From: CAZWSE01 sp964636575
GTDB lineage: Bacteria > Pseudomonadota > Alphaproteobacteria > Rhodobacterales > Rhodobacteraceae
Length of the DNA stretch: 8,799 bases
NCBI GenBank assembly: GCA_964636575.1
Contig: CAZWSE010000118.1
Coordinates: 1 to 8,799 of the forward strand
Direction of reading: 5' to 3'
Shown: in pieces, positions 1 through 5,954 of the stretch
Layout: each line of letters starts with the position of its first letter
Numbering within the stretch: position 1 is the first letter of the stretch
Notes under the pieces: generated by a model
Databases searched by the model: none
The model's input: the letters and a program-made list of their open reading frames with translations, nothing else
Told to the model about the DNA's origin: nothing
Made by a program: the position numbers and the translations under genes

Positions 1-15
1 TCAGGGCCCGTTTTC

Positions 16-49
16 GTACAAACCATGTACAGGAAGACCCTGTACAAAC
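16..49. repeat. Inverted and direct GTACA repeats beside the att core
   Basis: TGTACAGG (26-33) and CCTGTACA (39-46) form a perfect 8-bp inverted repeat around AAGAC. The octamer GTACAAAC occurs directly at 16-23 and 42-49. No T-run follows on either strand, so it does not look like an intrinsic terminator. Given its place 45-80 bp from the tRNA-derived core, it could hold arm-type integrase or excisionase sites, or an operator. That role is inferred only. Confidence 0.4.
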
Positions 50-91
50 ACCCAAACAACAGAAATCAAAGAAGGAATAGCGCTATGAACG

Positions 92-141
92 GTTCCCTCC
101 TAAGGGGCAGGTTGCAGGTTCGAATCCTGCCGGGGTCGCCA
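92..141 (+). other. 3' half of tRNA-Arg(CCT), integration attachment site (att core)
   Basis: The stretch folds as the 3' half of a tRNA. The anticodon stem is GTTCC (92-96) with GGGGC (104-108), and the 7-nt loop CTCCTAA carries anticodon CCT at 99-101. The T-stem GCAGG/CCTGC (114-118/126-130) encloses TTCGAAT, followed by acceptor 3' strand CGGGGTC, discriminator G and CCA at 139-141. No partner for the acceptor strand (GACCCCG expected near position 66) and no D-arm lie at the right distance, so this is not a complete tRNA. Two G-U pairs in the anticodon stem suggest that identity with the real tRNA begins around 95-97. A tyrosine integrase ends 8 bp away, which makes this the likely recombination core. 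Family knowledge: many integrases use tRNA 3' ends as att sites. Confidence 0.82.
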
Positions 142-149
142 GCACTTTT

Positions 150-1259
150 TCAAGCATTTGATTCTCCTGTCTTTTTTCGTTGAGTTGGAACTTTGGTCGC
201 GGAAGTTGGAACTTTTTGTTCCGTTTCCGTGCCGCTGAGCACCTTTCTTTTGTTAAGGCCGCGAATGTAGCGTTCGATTTCAGAGAGGCTTTCATGGCCA
301 GTCCACGCGCCGATCTGAACAGATGTTCCACCGGCTTCTGCCAGTGCAATTGATCTACTTTTCCTAAGACCATGGGCCGTCCGGCCCTGAATTCCAGCGG
401 CTCGTGCTTTGGCCGCGAACCACTGTCCAGCGGCCTTCACACTTCGGGAAGTGCCAAAGGCTGTAGTAATCCATGTGATGTGTTTGTCTGACCGTGCATC
501 CAATGCGGCCCCAAGAAATTCTAGGTCGTCCTGCATGCCAGAGGCGAAGTCCGGCAACGCTCGGTTGAACGGAATTGAAACTTCGCCGCCGGTCTTCTGC
601 TGATTGAATACGATCCAACCTTCTTGATCGATGTTACCTTGCCCAAGTCGGAAAGCATCAGAAATTCGAGCCCCCGTGAAGTATATGATTTCAAATGCAA
701 GGCGCTCTGCAGTGCCGATTTGCCAATAAGAGCGGAATGCCTTGATCTCGTTATTTGTCCAAGGTGGACGTCCCTTCGACTTGGGTACTGGTGACTTCTT
801 GACCTCTTCCGCTGGGTCATCAATCTTGTGGGTGTCGGCAAGCCATTTACCGAAGCCGCGCCAGACCTTCAGTCGATTGTTTCGGGCATGGCCAGAAAAT
901 TTCCGTAGCGCTGCTTCAACGTGCTTTGATTTTAGATCTCGAACGAAACCTGTGCCGTGGTTTCGACGGATTTCGTCCAACAATCCACGCCGGGAAGATC
1001 GCGTTCCCGGTGCAAGATCCTGAAAATACTCAGACTTCAAATATCGTGGCACAGCCAAAGCAATACTCCCAGGCCGAGGCTGAGGTTTGCTAGTTGCTTC
1101 GTGGCCCGAAGCGGCAGCATATGCGTCAAGGAATCCTTGGTGCTCAAGGGGAAGGTCGGGCATTGGAATGCCTTTTTTGCCCTTTGGTCGGTAGTAGTAG
1201 CGTACATTTCCACTTGGAAACCGGCCTGACGCACTAAGATGTTTCAATTTTACGTACAA
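150..1259 (-). CDS. int: Tyrosine recombinase (phage-type integrase)
   Basis: Site-specific recombinase of 369 residues, presumed to integrate and excise the element at the adjacent tRNA-Arg-derived site. The catalytic domain occupies roughly residues 165-335. R198 lies in the TGARISD box, K222 in the QKTGG beta-hairpin, H296 and R299 in HGLRK, H322 in TGHES, and nucleophile Y331 in IERYIRG, so the full R-K-H-R-H-Y set is present. The N-terminal 60 residues are basic (arm-binding type), and residues 65-150 form the helical core-binding (SAM-like) domain. The start is TTG at 1259, preceded by GAGG with a 7-nt spacer; it overlaps the end of the upstream small gene by 10 bp, indicating translational coupling. 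The gene reads toward the tRNA fragment and stops at 150. The lysine- and threonine-rich tail after residue 340 is probably disordered. Family assignment is very secure; the exact start is slightly less so. Confidence 0.95.
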   Translation of the reverse strand: MYVKLKHLSASGRFPSGNVRYYYRPKGKKGIPMPDLPLEHQGFLDAYAAASGHEATSKPQPRPGSIALAVPRYLKSEYFQDLAPGTRSSRRGLLDEIRRNHGTGFVRDLKSKHVEAALRKFSGHARNNRLKVWRGFGKWLADTHKIDDPAEEVKKSPVPKSKGRPPWTNNEIKAFRSYWQIGTAERLAFEIIYFTGARISDAFRLGQGNIDQEGWIVFNQQKTGGEVSIPFNRALPDFASGMQDDLEFLGAALDARSDKHITWITTAFGTSRSVKAAGQWFAAKARAAGIQGRTAHGLRKSRSIALAEAGGTSVQIGAWTGHESLSEIERYIRGLNKRKVLSGTETEQKVPTSATKVPTQRKKTGESNA

Positions 1260-1504
1260 CCAAATGCCTCATCGCAGCTGTTAATTGGGTTCCAGTCTGA
1301 GCCTGAGACAGTTGGTAACTCGGCCAGAGCACTATCAAGTTCCCAGCGAAGCCAGATAGCTACGCCATCGGCATCGCGCCCAGGTGGATAAGTGCCATTC
1401 TTCACAAGCTTGTCGAAATGACCAGCAGAATGACCGCAATACCGCGCAGCATCGGCACGGCGCAATGCGGCGCCCCAATCCATGTTTATGCGCGCATGCT
1501 TCAT
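1250..1504 (-). CDS. Excisionase-like (AlpA/Xis type) small DNA-binding protein
   Basis: An 84-residue protein immediately upstream of, and overlapping, the integrase. Residues about 15-62 have the layout of AlpA/excisionase winged-helix domains: a helix with AARYCGHS, then HFDKLVKNG, a turn with YPPGRD, and the strand plus C-terminal helix AIWLRWELDSAL. Family knowledge: proteins of this kind bend att-site DNA to favour excision and often act as transcription regulators. The ATG at 1504 is preceded by AGAAGG with a 7-nt spacer, and the previous gene stops 3 nt earlier, so the three genes form a tight minus-strand operon. The last 20 residues extend past the domain and appear unstructured. 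Whether it functions as Xis or only as a regulator cannot be told from sequence. Confidence 0.75.
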   Translation of the reverse strand: MKHARINMDWGAALRRADAARYCGHSAGHFDKLVKNGTYPPGRDADGVAIWLRWELDSALAELPTVSGSDWNPINSCDEAFGCT

Positions 1505-1507
1505 TCT

Positions 1508-1756
1508 TTAGCCTTCTTCACCAATTGTCTTGGGCCGGATTGCTGGTCCTTCTTTCTGATCGTTTTCAGGCGTACCTGGCTCGGTAAGTGCTTCGATATG
1601 TGACGGTAAAAGCAGCATCAAATGCCCAAGCTGGCGGTAATTCCCGGTGGCACGTGCCTTGGAGCGAATAAGGCGAGGCGACACATGAACTCCGTGCCCT
1701 GCCAGCTGTTGGCTCCACTCCTCGGGCGTTTGGCCTAGGCTAAGCAATTCGGACAC
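1508..1756 (-). CDS. Small helix-turn-helix protein of the integration operon
   Basis: An 82-residue protein, first gene of the int operon. The start is GTG at 1756, supported by GGAG with a 7-nt spacer. The N-terminal half reads like a short DNA-binding domain: TPEEWSQQLAGHGVHVS, then RLIRSKARATGNYRQLG and MLLLPSHIEAL. This resembles small excisionase-like proteins found next to alphaproteobacterial integrases, where a recognition helix is followed by a hydrophobic strand. The C-terminal 25 residues are rich in P, E, K and G and are probably disordered. The family call rests on pattern and context, not on a diagnostic motif. Together with the next gene it gives the operon two candidate recombination-directionality or regulatory proteins. 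Confidence 0.6.
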   Translation of the reverse strand: MSELLSLGQTPEEWSQQLAGHGVHVSPRLIRSKARATGNYRQLGHLMLLLPSHIEALTEPGTPENDQKEGPAIRPKTIGEEG

Positions 1757-1834
1757 TGATTTTCTCCATTCCTTGCAACTTTTTACAATTATGCGCGGAT
1801 CACCTTTACAAACAAGTTGAATCTGATCAGTGTC
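1752..1834. promoter_or_regulatory. Paired inverted half-sites flanking the divergent promoter region
   Basis: GACACTGAT (1752-1760) and ATCAGTGTC (1826-1834) are a perfect 9-bp inverted repeat with a 65-bp gap. The right copy overlaps the 8-bp palindrome CTGATCAG (1823-1830). The pair brackets the predicted int-operon promoter, and the left copy covers the GTG start. It is a plausible operator for the XRE protein encoded just downstream or for a small int-operon protein. Function is inferred. Confidence 0.4.
1788..1815 (-). promoter_or_regulatory. Predicted promoter of the int operon
   Basis: On the minus strand TTGTTT (1815-1810) lies 16 bp from CATAAT (1793-1788), a good sigma-70-type pair. 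It is placed about 30 nt upstream of the GTG start at 1756. No other convincing promoter is seen in the divergent gap. Confidence 0.55.
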
Positions 1835-1866
1835 TAAAAACCGGAACTATAGGGCCGATTTTAACT

Positions 1867-2526
1867 ATGACCTTCAAACTTCAGCCCGATGATCGGTCGC
1901 CAGAGCAGCAGCACGCAGACGAACAAGCCGAGATGCAAGCTATGATCGATGAGCAAACGCTCGCTGAGGCTCTGAGCGTACGGGTTCATGAGAATCTCGA
2001 GGCGTTCCGAAAGAAGCGAAAATACAAGAAGGCTGACATGGCTGAGATGATGGGCGTATCAACGCGCAGTTACTACATGTACGAAACTGGCAAGCGCCCA
2101 ATCCCATCAAGTGCTCTGGTCCAACTTGAAGCATTCACGGGCGCAGACCTGAACGAAGTTCTTCTGGGTGGTTCGAAAGCCCCGAAGCATGATGAAATCA
2201 AGTTCGTCGTGGATGAGGCGATAAAAGCGCTTTGTTTTCTGGGCTACAATTACAAAGACATGCCGATGACAACTAAGCGGGAGGTCATCGACAAGATGTT
2301 CATGTGGCAACGCAAAGGAGAAAGAGCGCGGCCAGATGATATTGTCGAAGCTATTAAATCCGTGACCCGGTATAAGTATCATCAAGAAGATCTGCCTGCG
2401 CCTCCATTTTGGGAAGACTATGGTGCAGATCAGGATGCCTACGAACGTGATATGGCCGCTTGGGAAAAGATGATTGCCGAGGATTGCCCTCCTAACGGCG
2501 ATTATGGCGAAACAGACGGCGAATGA
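1867..2526 (+). CDS. XRE-family helix-turn-helix regulator with acidic C-terminal tail
   Basis: A 219-residue protein. A Cro/C1-type HTH lies at about residues 40-100: LEAFRKKRKYKKADMAEMMGV, STRSYYMYETGKRPIP, then SSALVQLEAFTGADLNEVL. The N-terminal 35 residues are hydrophilic and Gln/Glu-rich. After a helical middle region (110-172) the last 35 residues are strongly acidic with several Trp, Tyr and Pro, which could be a protein-interaction or DNA-mimic-like tail. It lies directly upstream of the PHP-ATPase gene and diverges from the int operon, so it probably regulates one or both. No clear Shine-Dalgarno sequence precedes the ATG at 1867; a start at 1933 is possible, but the upstream one keeps the longer frame. 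HTH is secure; its target is inferred. Confidence 0.85.
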   Translation: MTFKLQPDDRSPEQQHADEQAEMQAMIDEQTLAEALSVRVHENLEAFRKKRKYKKADMAEMMGVSTRSYYMYETGKRPIPSSALVQLEAFTGADLNEVLLGGSKAPKHDEIKFVVDEAIKALCFLGYNYKDMPMTTKREVIDKMFMWQRKGERARPDDIVEAIKSVTRYKYHQEDLPAPPFWEDYGADQDAYERDMAAWEKMIAEDCPPNGDYGETDGE

Positions 2527-2585
2527 ATTCAGTTGAGATCAAGCAGGCGGTTGCTGTGCTAGCAGACGCGGAGATTAAGTTATGA
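2523..2585 (+). CDS. Possible 20-codon coupling peptide between regulator and PHP-ATPase
   Basis: A short frame begins with ATG at 2523, overlapping the stop of the XRE gene (ATGA, 2523-2526). It ends with TGA at 2583-2585, overlapping the ATG of the PHP-ATPase (ATGA, 2582-2585). It would encode 20 residues beginning MNSVEIKQAV. If translated, it would carry ribosomes continuously from the regulator to the ATPase. The ribosome site GGAG (2570-2573) for the ATPase lies inside it. No own Shine-Dalgarno is visible, and a frame this short with such ends can arise by chance. Confidence 0.3.
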   Translation: MNSVEIKQAVAVLADAEIKL

Positions 2586-5227
2586 GCGAAGACGTGAGCG
2601 ACATCTTCGAATACGGCAGCCGATGGATTCGTGCCGATTTTCATTTGCATACGCGGGCAGACAAAGAGTTCAAGAATGACGGAGGAGACGATCGTTTCGT
2701 TACCGACTATGTAGAAGGTCTAAAGGCTGCGAACATCGGTCTCGGCGTGATTACCAATCACAACAAGTTTGATGTTGGCGAGTTCAAAGCGTTGCGTCGG
2801 AAGGCGCGCAAGGCGGGTATTGGCTTGCTTCCGGGGGTAGAGCTATCAGTAAATGACGGCTCCAACGGCGTGCACACACTTGTTGTTTTTTCCGACGAGT
2901 GGCTGGCAGATGGCCATGACTACATCAACCAGTTTCTCGCTGTTGCTTTTGCGGGAAAGGTGGCCGCGCGGTATGAGCAGGAGAACGGTCGTAGCAATGA
3001 TGATCTTCTTGCGACACTGAAGAAGCTCGAAGCCTACGGGCGTGATTTTTTTATCATCTTTGCCCACGTAGAGGCCAATAGCGGGCTGTGGAAGGAGATC
3101 AGTGGCGGTCGCATGAGTGAGCTGGCAGCCCAACCGCTCATTCAAAAATACGCCCTCGGTTTTCAAAAAGTCCGAACTCACGACAAGGCTGACGCTGTCT
3201 GTCGGACTAAGGTTCAAGGTTGGTGGGGCAATCAGTACCCTGCTGAAGTTGAGGGGTCTGACCCCAAGGTGGTCGAGGAAATTGGGAAGGGACAGAAGAG
3301 CTATATCAAAGTTGGTGATCTAGGGTTTGATGCCGTCAAGTTTGCTCTTACTGATCATAGCTTCAGGGTTGCCCGTGAAGCGCCTGCAGTCGAACACTCC
3401 CATATTGACGCTATTCGGTTTGAAGGTGGGCTGCTGGATGGCAAGCGAGTGACATTTTCTCCGCACCTTAACTGCTTGATCGGCATACAAGGAAGTGGAA
3501 AATCCTCGATCCTAGAGAGTTTGCGCTATGCCCTCGACGTACCTTTCGGCGATAAAGCGCAAGATCAGGATTACAAGAAGGGCCTTTTGCCTTTCGTCTT
3601 GAAGAGTGGTGGCAAGATCGTTGTTGAGGCCACCGACCGCCATGGTACGCGCTTCGAGATTAGACGCCTTTTCGGTCACGCGCATGAAGTTTACGTTGAC
3701 GGTATGCTTCGGCCTGGCGTGTCTATCCGTGAGACTATCATCGCTAAGCCTCTTTACTTTGGACAGAAAGACCTTTCTGCCGCCGGGAAAGGTTTTGGAC
3801 ACGATCTTGTCGAGAAGCTGATGGGTGACAGTTTAAAGGACGTTCGGCAAAAGATTGGGGAGCGTGTCGGTCTGCTTGAGCAGGCCATCGACGCTCTGAA
3901 GTCGGTGCATAGCGATGTAGAAGACAAGGAAGCACTGGAAGAGGAACTCAAGGATGTCGAGTTTCGCCTTGATCAATTCGACAAACATGGCGTCAAAGAA
4001 AAGCTGGATAAGCAAATTGCCTTCAGTAGTGATTTAAGCTTTTGCGAGAGCGTGGACGAAATTGCCACCCGATGGCATGAATCGTTGGATGGGACGGTCA
4101 CTGAAGGCGAAGAGGAACTAGCCTCGATCGAAGAGCAGAAATCAGATTACAATGCAGAATTTTTTGAGCGGTATGCTAAGAAGATCGCGGCGCTGAAAAA
4201 GAGCGTTGGCGATGCACGTGCGATCGTAGTTACCACAGAGAGCGCTACCGCCGAGCTTGTGGAGCTCCGAGAAGAATTGTCGGGTGTGAAAAACGGTCTC
4301 AAGGACGAATTTGCCGAAGTTGAACGTGAGTTGGTTCAGGCCCTTGAAGAGCAGGGTGTAACGTCAATCGAGCCTGATGCCTATATCAAGCTGACAGATC
4401 GAAAGAGCGAGCTTGACGCTAAAATCTTTGACCTTGAGAAAAAGACGGCGAAAGCTCGCACTCGGCATGATGAGGTGCTTACGACACTCGCTTCGCTGAA
4501 CGATGCATGGCACGAAGAATATACGCTGATCTCGAAAGCCTTAGCGACCATCAATGACTCACAGGGCTCCCTAAAAGTCGAAGGCGTCTTTAAGGGTAAT
4601 AAGGCTGCGTACAAGTCTCACTTTGACAGCTTGTTCAAGGGGAGCGGTCAGCGCAAGGAAACTTATGATTCAATTGCGAAGGAGTACCCTGACTTTGGAG
4701 AGGTCTTTAAAGACCTAGAGGACGCATCCAAGCACGCAAAGGGTAAGGCGGCGGCATTCCAGGAACTTTTCTTGCGCAGCATCAAGGAGCTTCTGACTTT
4801 CCAAATTCCGAACAGCTATGATGTGACATATCATGGTAGACCTTTGCGCTTGCATTCACTTGGTCAGCGTGCCTCTGCGATGATGCTCTTCCTTTTGAGT
4901 CAGAAAGGAAACGATTTGTTGCTCATCGACCAGCCCGAAGACGACCTGGATAGCCAAACGGTTTATGAGGAAGTCGTCAAAATTGTCAGAGCCATTAAGC
5001 CGAACCGGCAGTTCATTTTTGCAACCCACAATGCCAATTTTCCGGTACTCGGCGATGCGGAAACCATTACAACCTGTAGCGCTTCAGATGAAGAAATAGC
5101 GGTCGCTGTGGGAAACATCGATGACAGGGCCTGTCAGGAGAAGGTGATCAAGATCATGGAAGGTGGTCCCGAGGCGTTCGAACGTCGCAAGACGATCTAC
5201 CAGATCTGGAAACCATCGGCCGATTGA
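2582..5227 (+). CDS. PHP-domain / SMC-like ATPase, TrlF/Ppl-type putative anti-phage protein
   Basis: An 881-residue cytoplasmic protein. The N-terminal PHP phosphoesterase domain (about 15-265) shows DFHLHT (H21, H23), TNHN (58-61), PGVELS (E87), FAHVE (H162) and LTDHS (D258, H259), the usual order of metal-binding motifs. An SMC/Rad50-like ATPase follows, with Walker A GIQGSGKSS (301-309), a Q-loop-like YFGQKDL (392-398), a long charged coiled coil (about 415-660), a signature-like SLGQRAS (759-765), Walker B LLLIDQPEDDLD (779-790) and the H-loop FATHNAN (H816). Family knowledge: PHP-ATPase fusions of this layout are annotated as TrlF family, and the Ppl defence gene of Gao et al. 2020 has this composition. 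The likely role is ATP-gated hydrolysis of nucleic acid or a phosphoester on infection. The ATG at 2582 has GGAG with an 8-nt spacer. All key motifs are intact. Confidence 0.88.
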   Translation: MSEDVSDIFEYGSRWIRADFHLHTRADKEFKNDGGDDRFVTDYVEGLKAANIGLGVITNHNKFDVGEFKALRRKARKAGIGLLPGVELSVNDGSNGVHTLVVFSDEWLADGHDYINQFLAVAFAGKVAARYEQENGRSNDDLLATLKKLEAYGRDFFIIFAHVEANSGLWKEISGGRMSELAAQPLIQKYALGFQKVRTHDKADAVCRTKVQGWWGNQYPAEVEGSDPKVVEEIGKGQKSYIKVGDLGFDAVKFALTDHSFRVAREAPAVEHSHIDAIRFEGGLLDGKRVTFSPHLNCLIGIQGSGKSSILESLRYALDVPFGDKAQDQDYKKGLLPFVLKSGGKIVVEATDRHGTRFEIRRLFGHAHEVYVDGMLRPGVSIRETIIAKPLYFGQKDLSAAGKGFGHDLVEKLMGDSLKDVRQKIGERVGLLEQAIDALKSVHSDVEDKEALEEELKDVEFRLDQFDKHGVKEKLDKQIAFSSDLSFCESVDEIATRWHESLDGTVTEGEEELASIEEQKSDYNAEFFERYAKKIAALKKSVGDARAIVVTTESATAELVELREELSGVKNGLKDEFAEVERELVQALEEQGVTSIEPDAYIKLTDRKSELDAKIFDLEKKTAKARTRHDEVLTTLASLNDAWHEEYTLISKALATINDSQGSLKVEGVFKGNKAAYKSHFDSLFKGSGQRKETYDSIAKEYPDFGEVFKDLEDASKHAKGKAAAFQELFLRSIKELLTFQIPNSYDVTYHGRPLRLHSLGQRASAMMLFLLSQKGNDLLLIDQPEDDLDSQTVYEEVVKIVRAIKPNRQFIFATHNANFPVLGDAETITTCSASDEEIAVAVGNIDDRACQEKVIKIMEGGPEAFERRKTIYQIWKPSAD

Positions 5228-5236
5228 GCTGTGAGG

Positions 5237-5268
5237 ATGCGTGCATAAATCAAGATTTATGCACGCAT
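5237..5268. repeat. 32-bp palindrome with central AA: candidate serine-recombinase crossover site
   Basis: Two perfect 15-bp arms, ATGCGTGCATAAATC (5237-5251) and its reverse complement (5254-5268), flank a central AA (5252-5253). Serine recombinases cut with a 2-bp stagger at the centre of such dyads, and the Hin/Gin sites also have AA there. The palindrome lies 60 bp upstream of a serine recombinase gene. A 2-nt loop and lack of a T-run argue against a terminator for the preceding gene. Assignment as site I of a res-like site is inferred. Confidence 0.6.
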
Positions 5269-5293
5269 AATGGCCTTCAACGATATCAACCGC

Positions 5294-5322
5294 TTGAAGC
5301 GTGCAAATGTCACGTGCATAAT
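5294..5322 (+). promoter_or_regulatory. Predicted promoter of the serine recombinase gene
   Basis: TTGAAG (5294-5299), a 17-bp spacer and CATAAT (5317-5322) match the sigma-70 consensus well. The expected transcription start, 6-7 nt downstream, falls on the ATG at 5329, and no Shine-Dalgarno sequence precedes that ATG, so the mRNA may be leaderless. Recombinase half-site copies cover the spacer and -10 box, suggesting autorepression. Confidence 0.55.
5299..5321 (+). repeat. Two further direct copies of the recombinase half-site motif
   Basis: GCGTGCAAAT (5299-5308) and ACGTGCATAA (5312-5321) repeat the GCGTGCATAA core of the upstream palindrome with 13-bp periodicity. They could be accessory binding positions of a res site (site II-like) or operator sites, since they overlap the predicted recombinase promoter. 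Confidence 0.5.
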
Positions 5323-5328
5323 TCCTGT

Positions 5329-5880
5329 ATGAAAATGATTGGCTATGCGCGAGTTTCCACTACCGGCCAGACCTTGGATACGCAGCTCGAACAGCTTGCG
5401 GAAACTGGCTGCAACAACATCTTTCAGGAAACGGCAAGCGGGGCGAGTTGCAATCGTCCGGAACTGAAAAATGCCCTGGCGGCTCTTTCGGAAGGGAATG
5501 TTTTGATCGTGACTCGGCTTGATCGTTTGGCGAGATCAACGCGCGATCTACTGGATATCGTCCACGCTATCGAAAACCGGGGCGCGAAGTTGAAGGCGCT
5601 TGCTGATCCGTGGGCAGACACCACGACACCCACTGGAAAACTAATCCTGACTGTCTTAGGAGGTCTGGCAGAATTTGAGCGATCCTTGATCGCCGAGCGT
5701 ACTGCCGAAGGGCGGGCACGTGCTAAGCGTGATGGAAAGCGATTGGGACGGCCTCCTAAGCTGTCTCGGCATCAACGAAAAGCAGTGTTTGCTATGCGGC
5801 GAGAGGGCCAAGACAATGCCGAAATTGCTCGGACGCTTGGAGTATCTAGGTCAACGATTTCCCGCGTCGTTAGCATCTAG
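5329..5880 (+). CDS. Serine recombinase (resolvase/invertase family)
   Basis: A 183-residue site-specific recombinase. The N-terminal catalytic domain begins MKMIGYARVST, placing the nucleophile at S10 with R8 beside it, as in resolvases. DRLARS (65-70) supplies the second catalytic Arg cluster, and LTVLGGLAEFERSLIAERT (106-125) is the long E-helix with its FER motif. A short linker with GRPPKL leads to a C-terminal HTH (about 142-183: RQKAVFAMRREG-type helix, NAEIARTLGVSRSTISRV). Length is typical for Tn3/Pin-type small serine recombinases. The frame is open upstream to 5224, but that part crosses the palindrome and promoter and encodes a Cys/His-rich sequence without family similarity, so ATG 5329 (or 5335) is preferred. 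It may resolve multimers or co-integrates, or invert a segment. It converges with the metallophosphoesterase operon. Confidence 0.92.
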   Translation: MKMIGYARVSTTGQTLDTQLEQLAETGCNNIFQETASGASCNRPELKNALAALSEGNVLIVTRLDRLARSTRDLLDIVHAIENRGAKLKALADPWADTTTPTGKLILTVLGGLAEFERSLIAERTAEGRARAKRDGKRLGRPPKLSRHQRKAVFAMRREGQDNAEIARTLGVSRSTISRVVSI

Positions 5881-5954
5881 GATGGGGCCGACGAACAAAT
5901 CATCTGAGAATATATCTCTTCAGTCGCCCAAAGTTATCAAATTGAATTGCCAGC

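Noticed and set aside
26..46. Intrinsic terminator hairpin
   Set aside because: The 8-bp stem is not GC-rich throughout and no T-run follows on either strand.
83..373. Minus-strand 96-codon frame across the tRNA fragment
   Set aside because: It runs through the tRNA-derived sequence and the integrase 3' end. Its C-terminal TPAGFEPATCPLG phrase is a familiar artefact of translating tRNA genes in antisense.
5237..5268. Terminator for the PHP-ATPase gene
   Set aside because: The two arms leave only a 2-nt loop and no T-run follows; a recombinase site explains the symmetry better.
5224..5328. In-frame 35-residue N-terminal extension of the serine recombinase
   Set aside because: It crosses the 32-bp palindrome and the predicted promoter, has no family similarity, and would displace the canonical S10 position.
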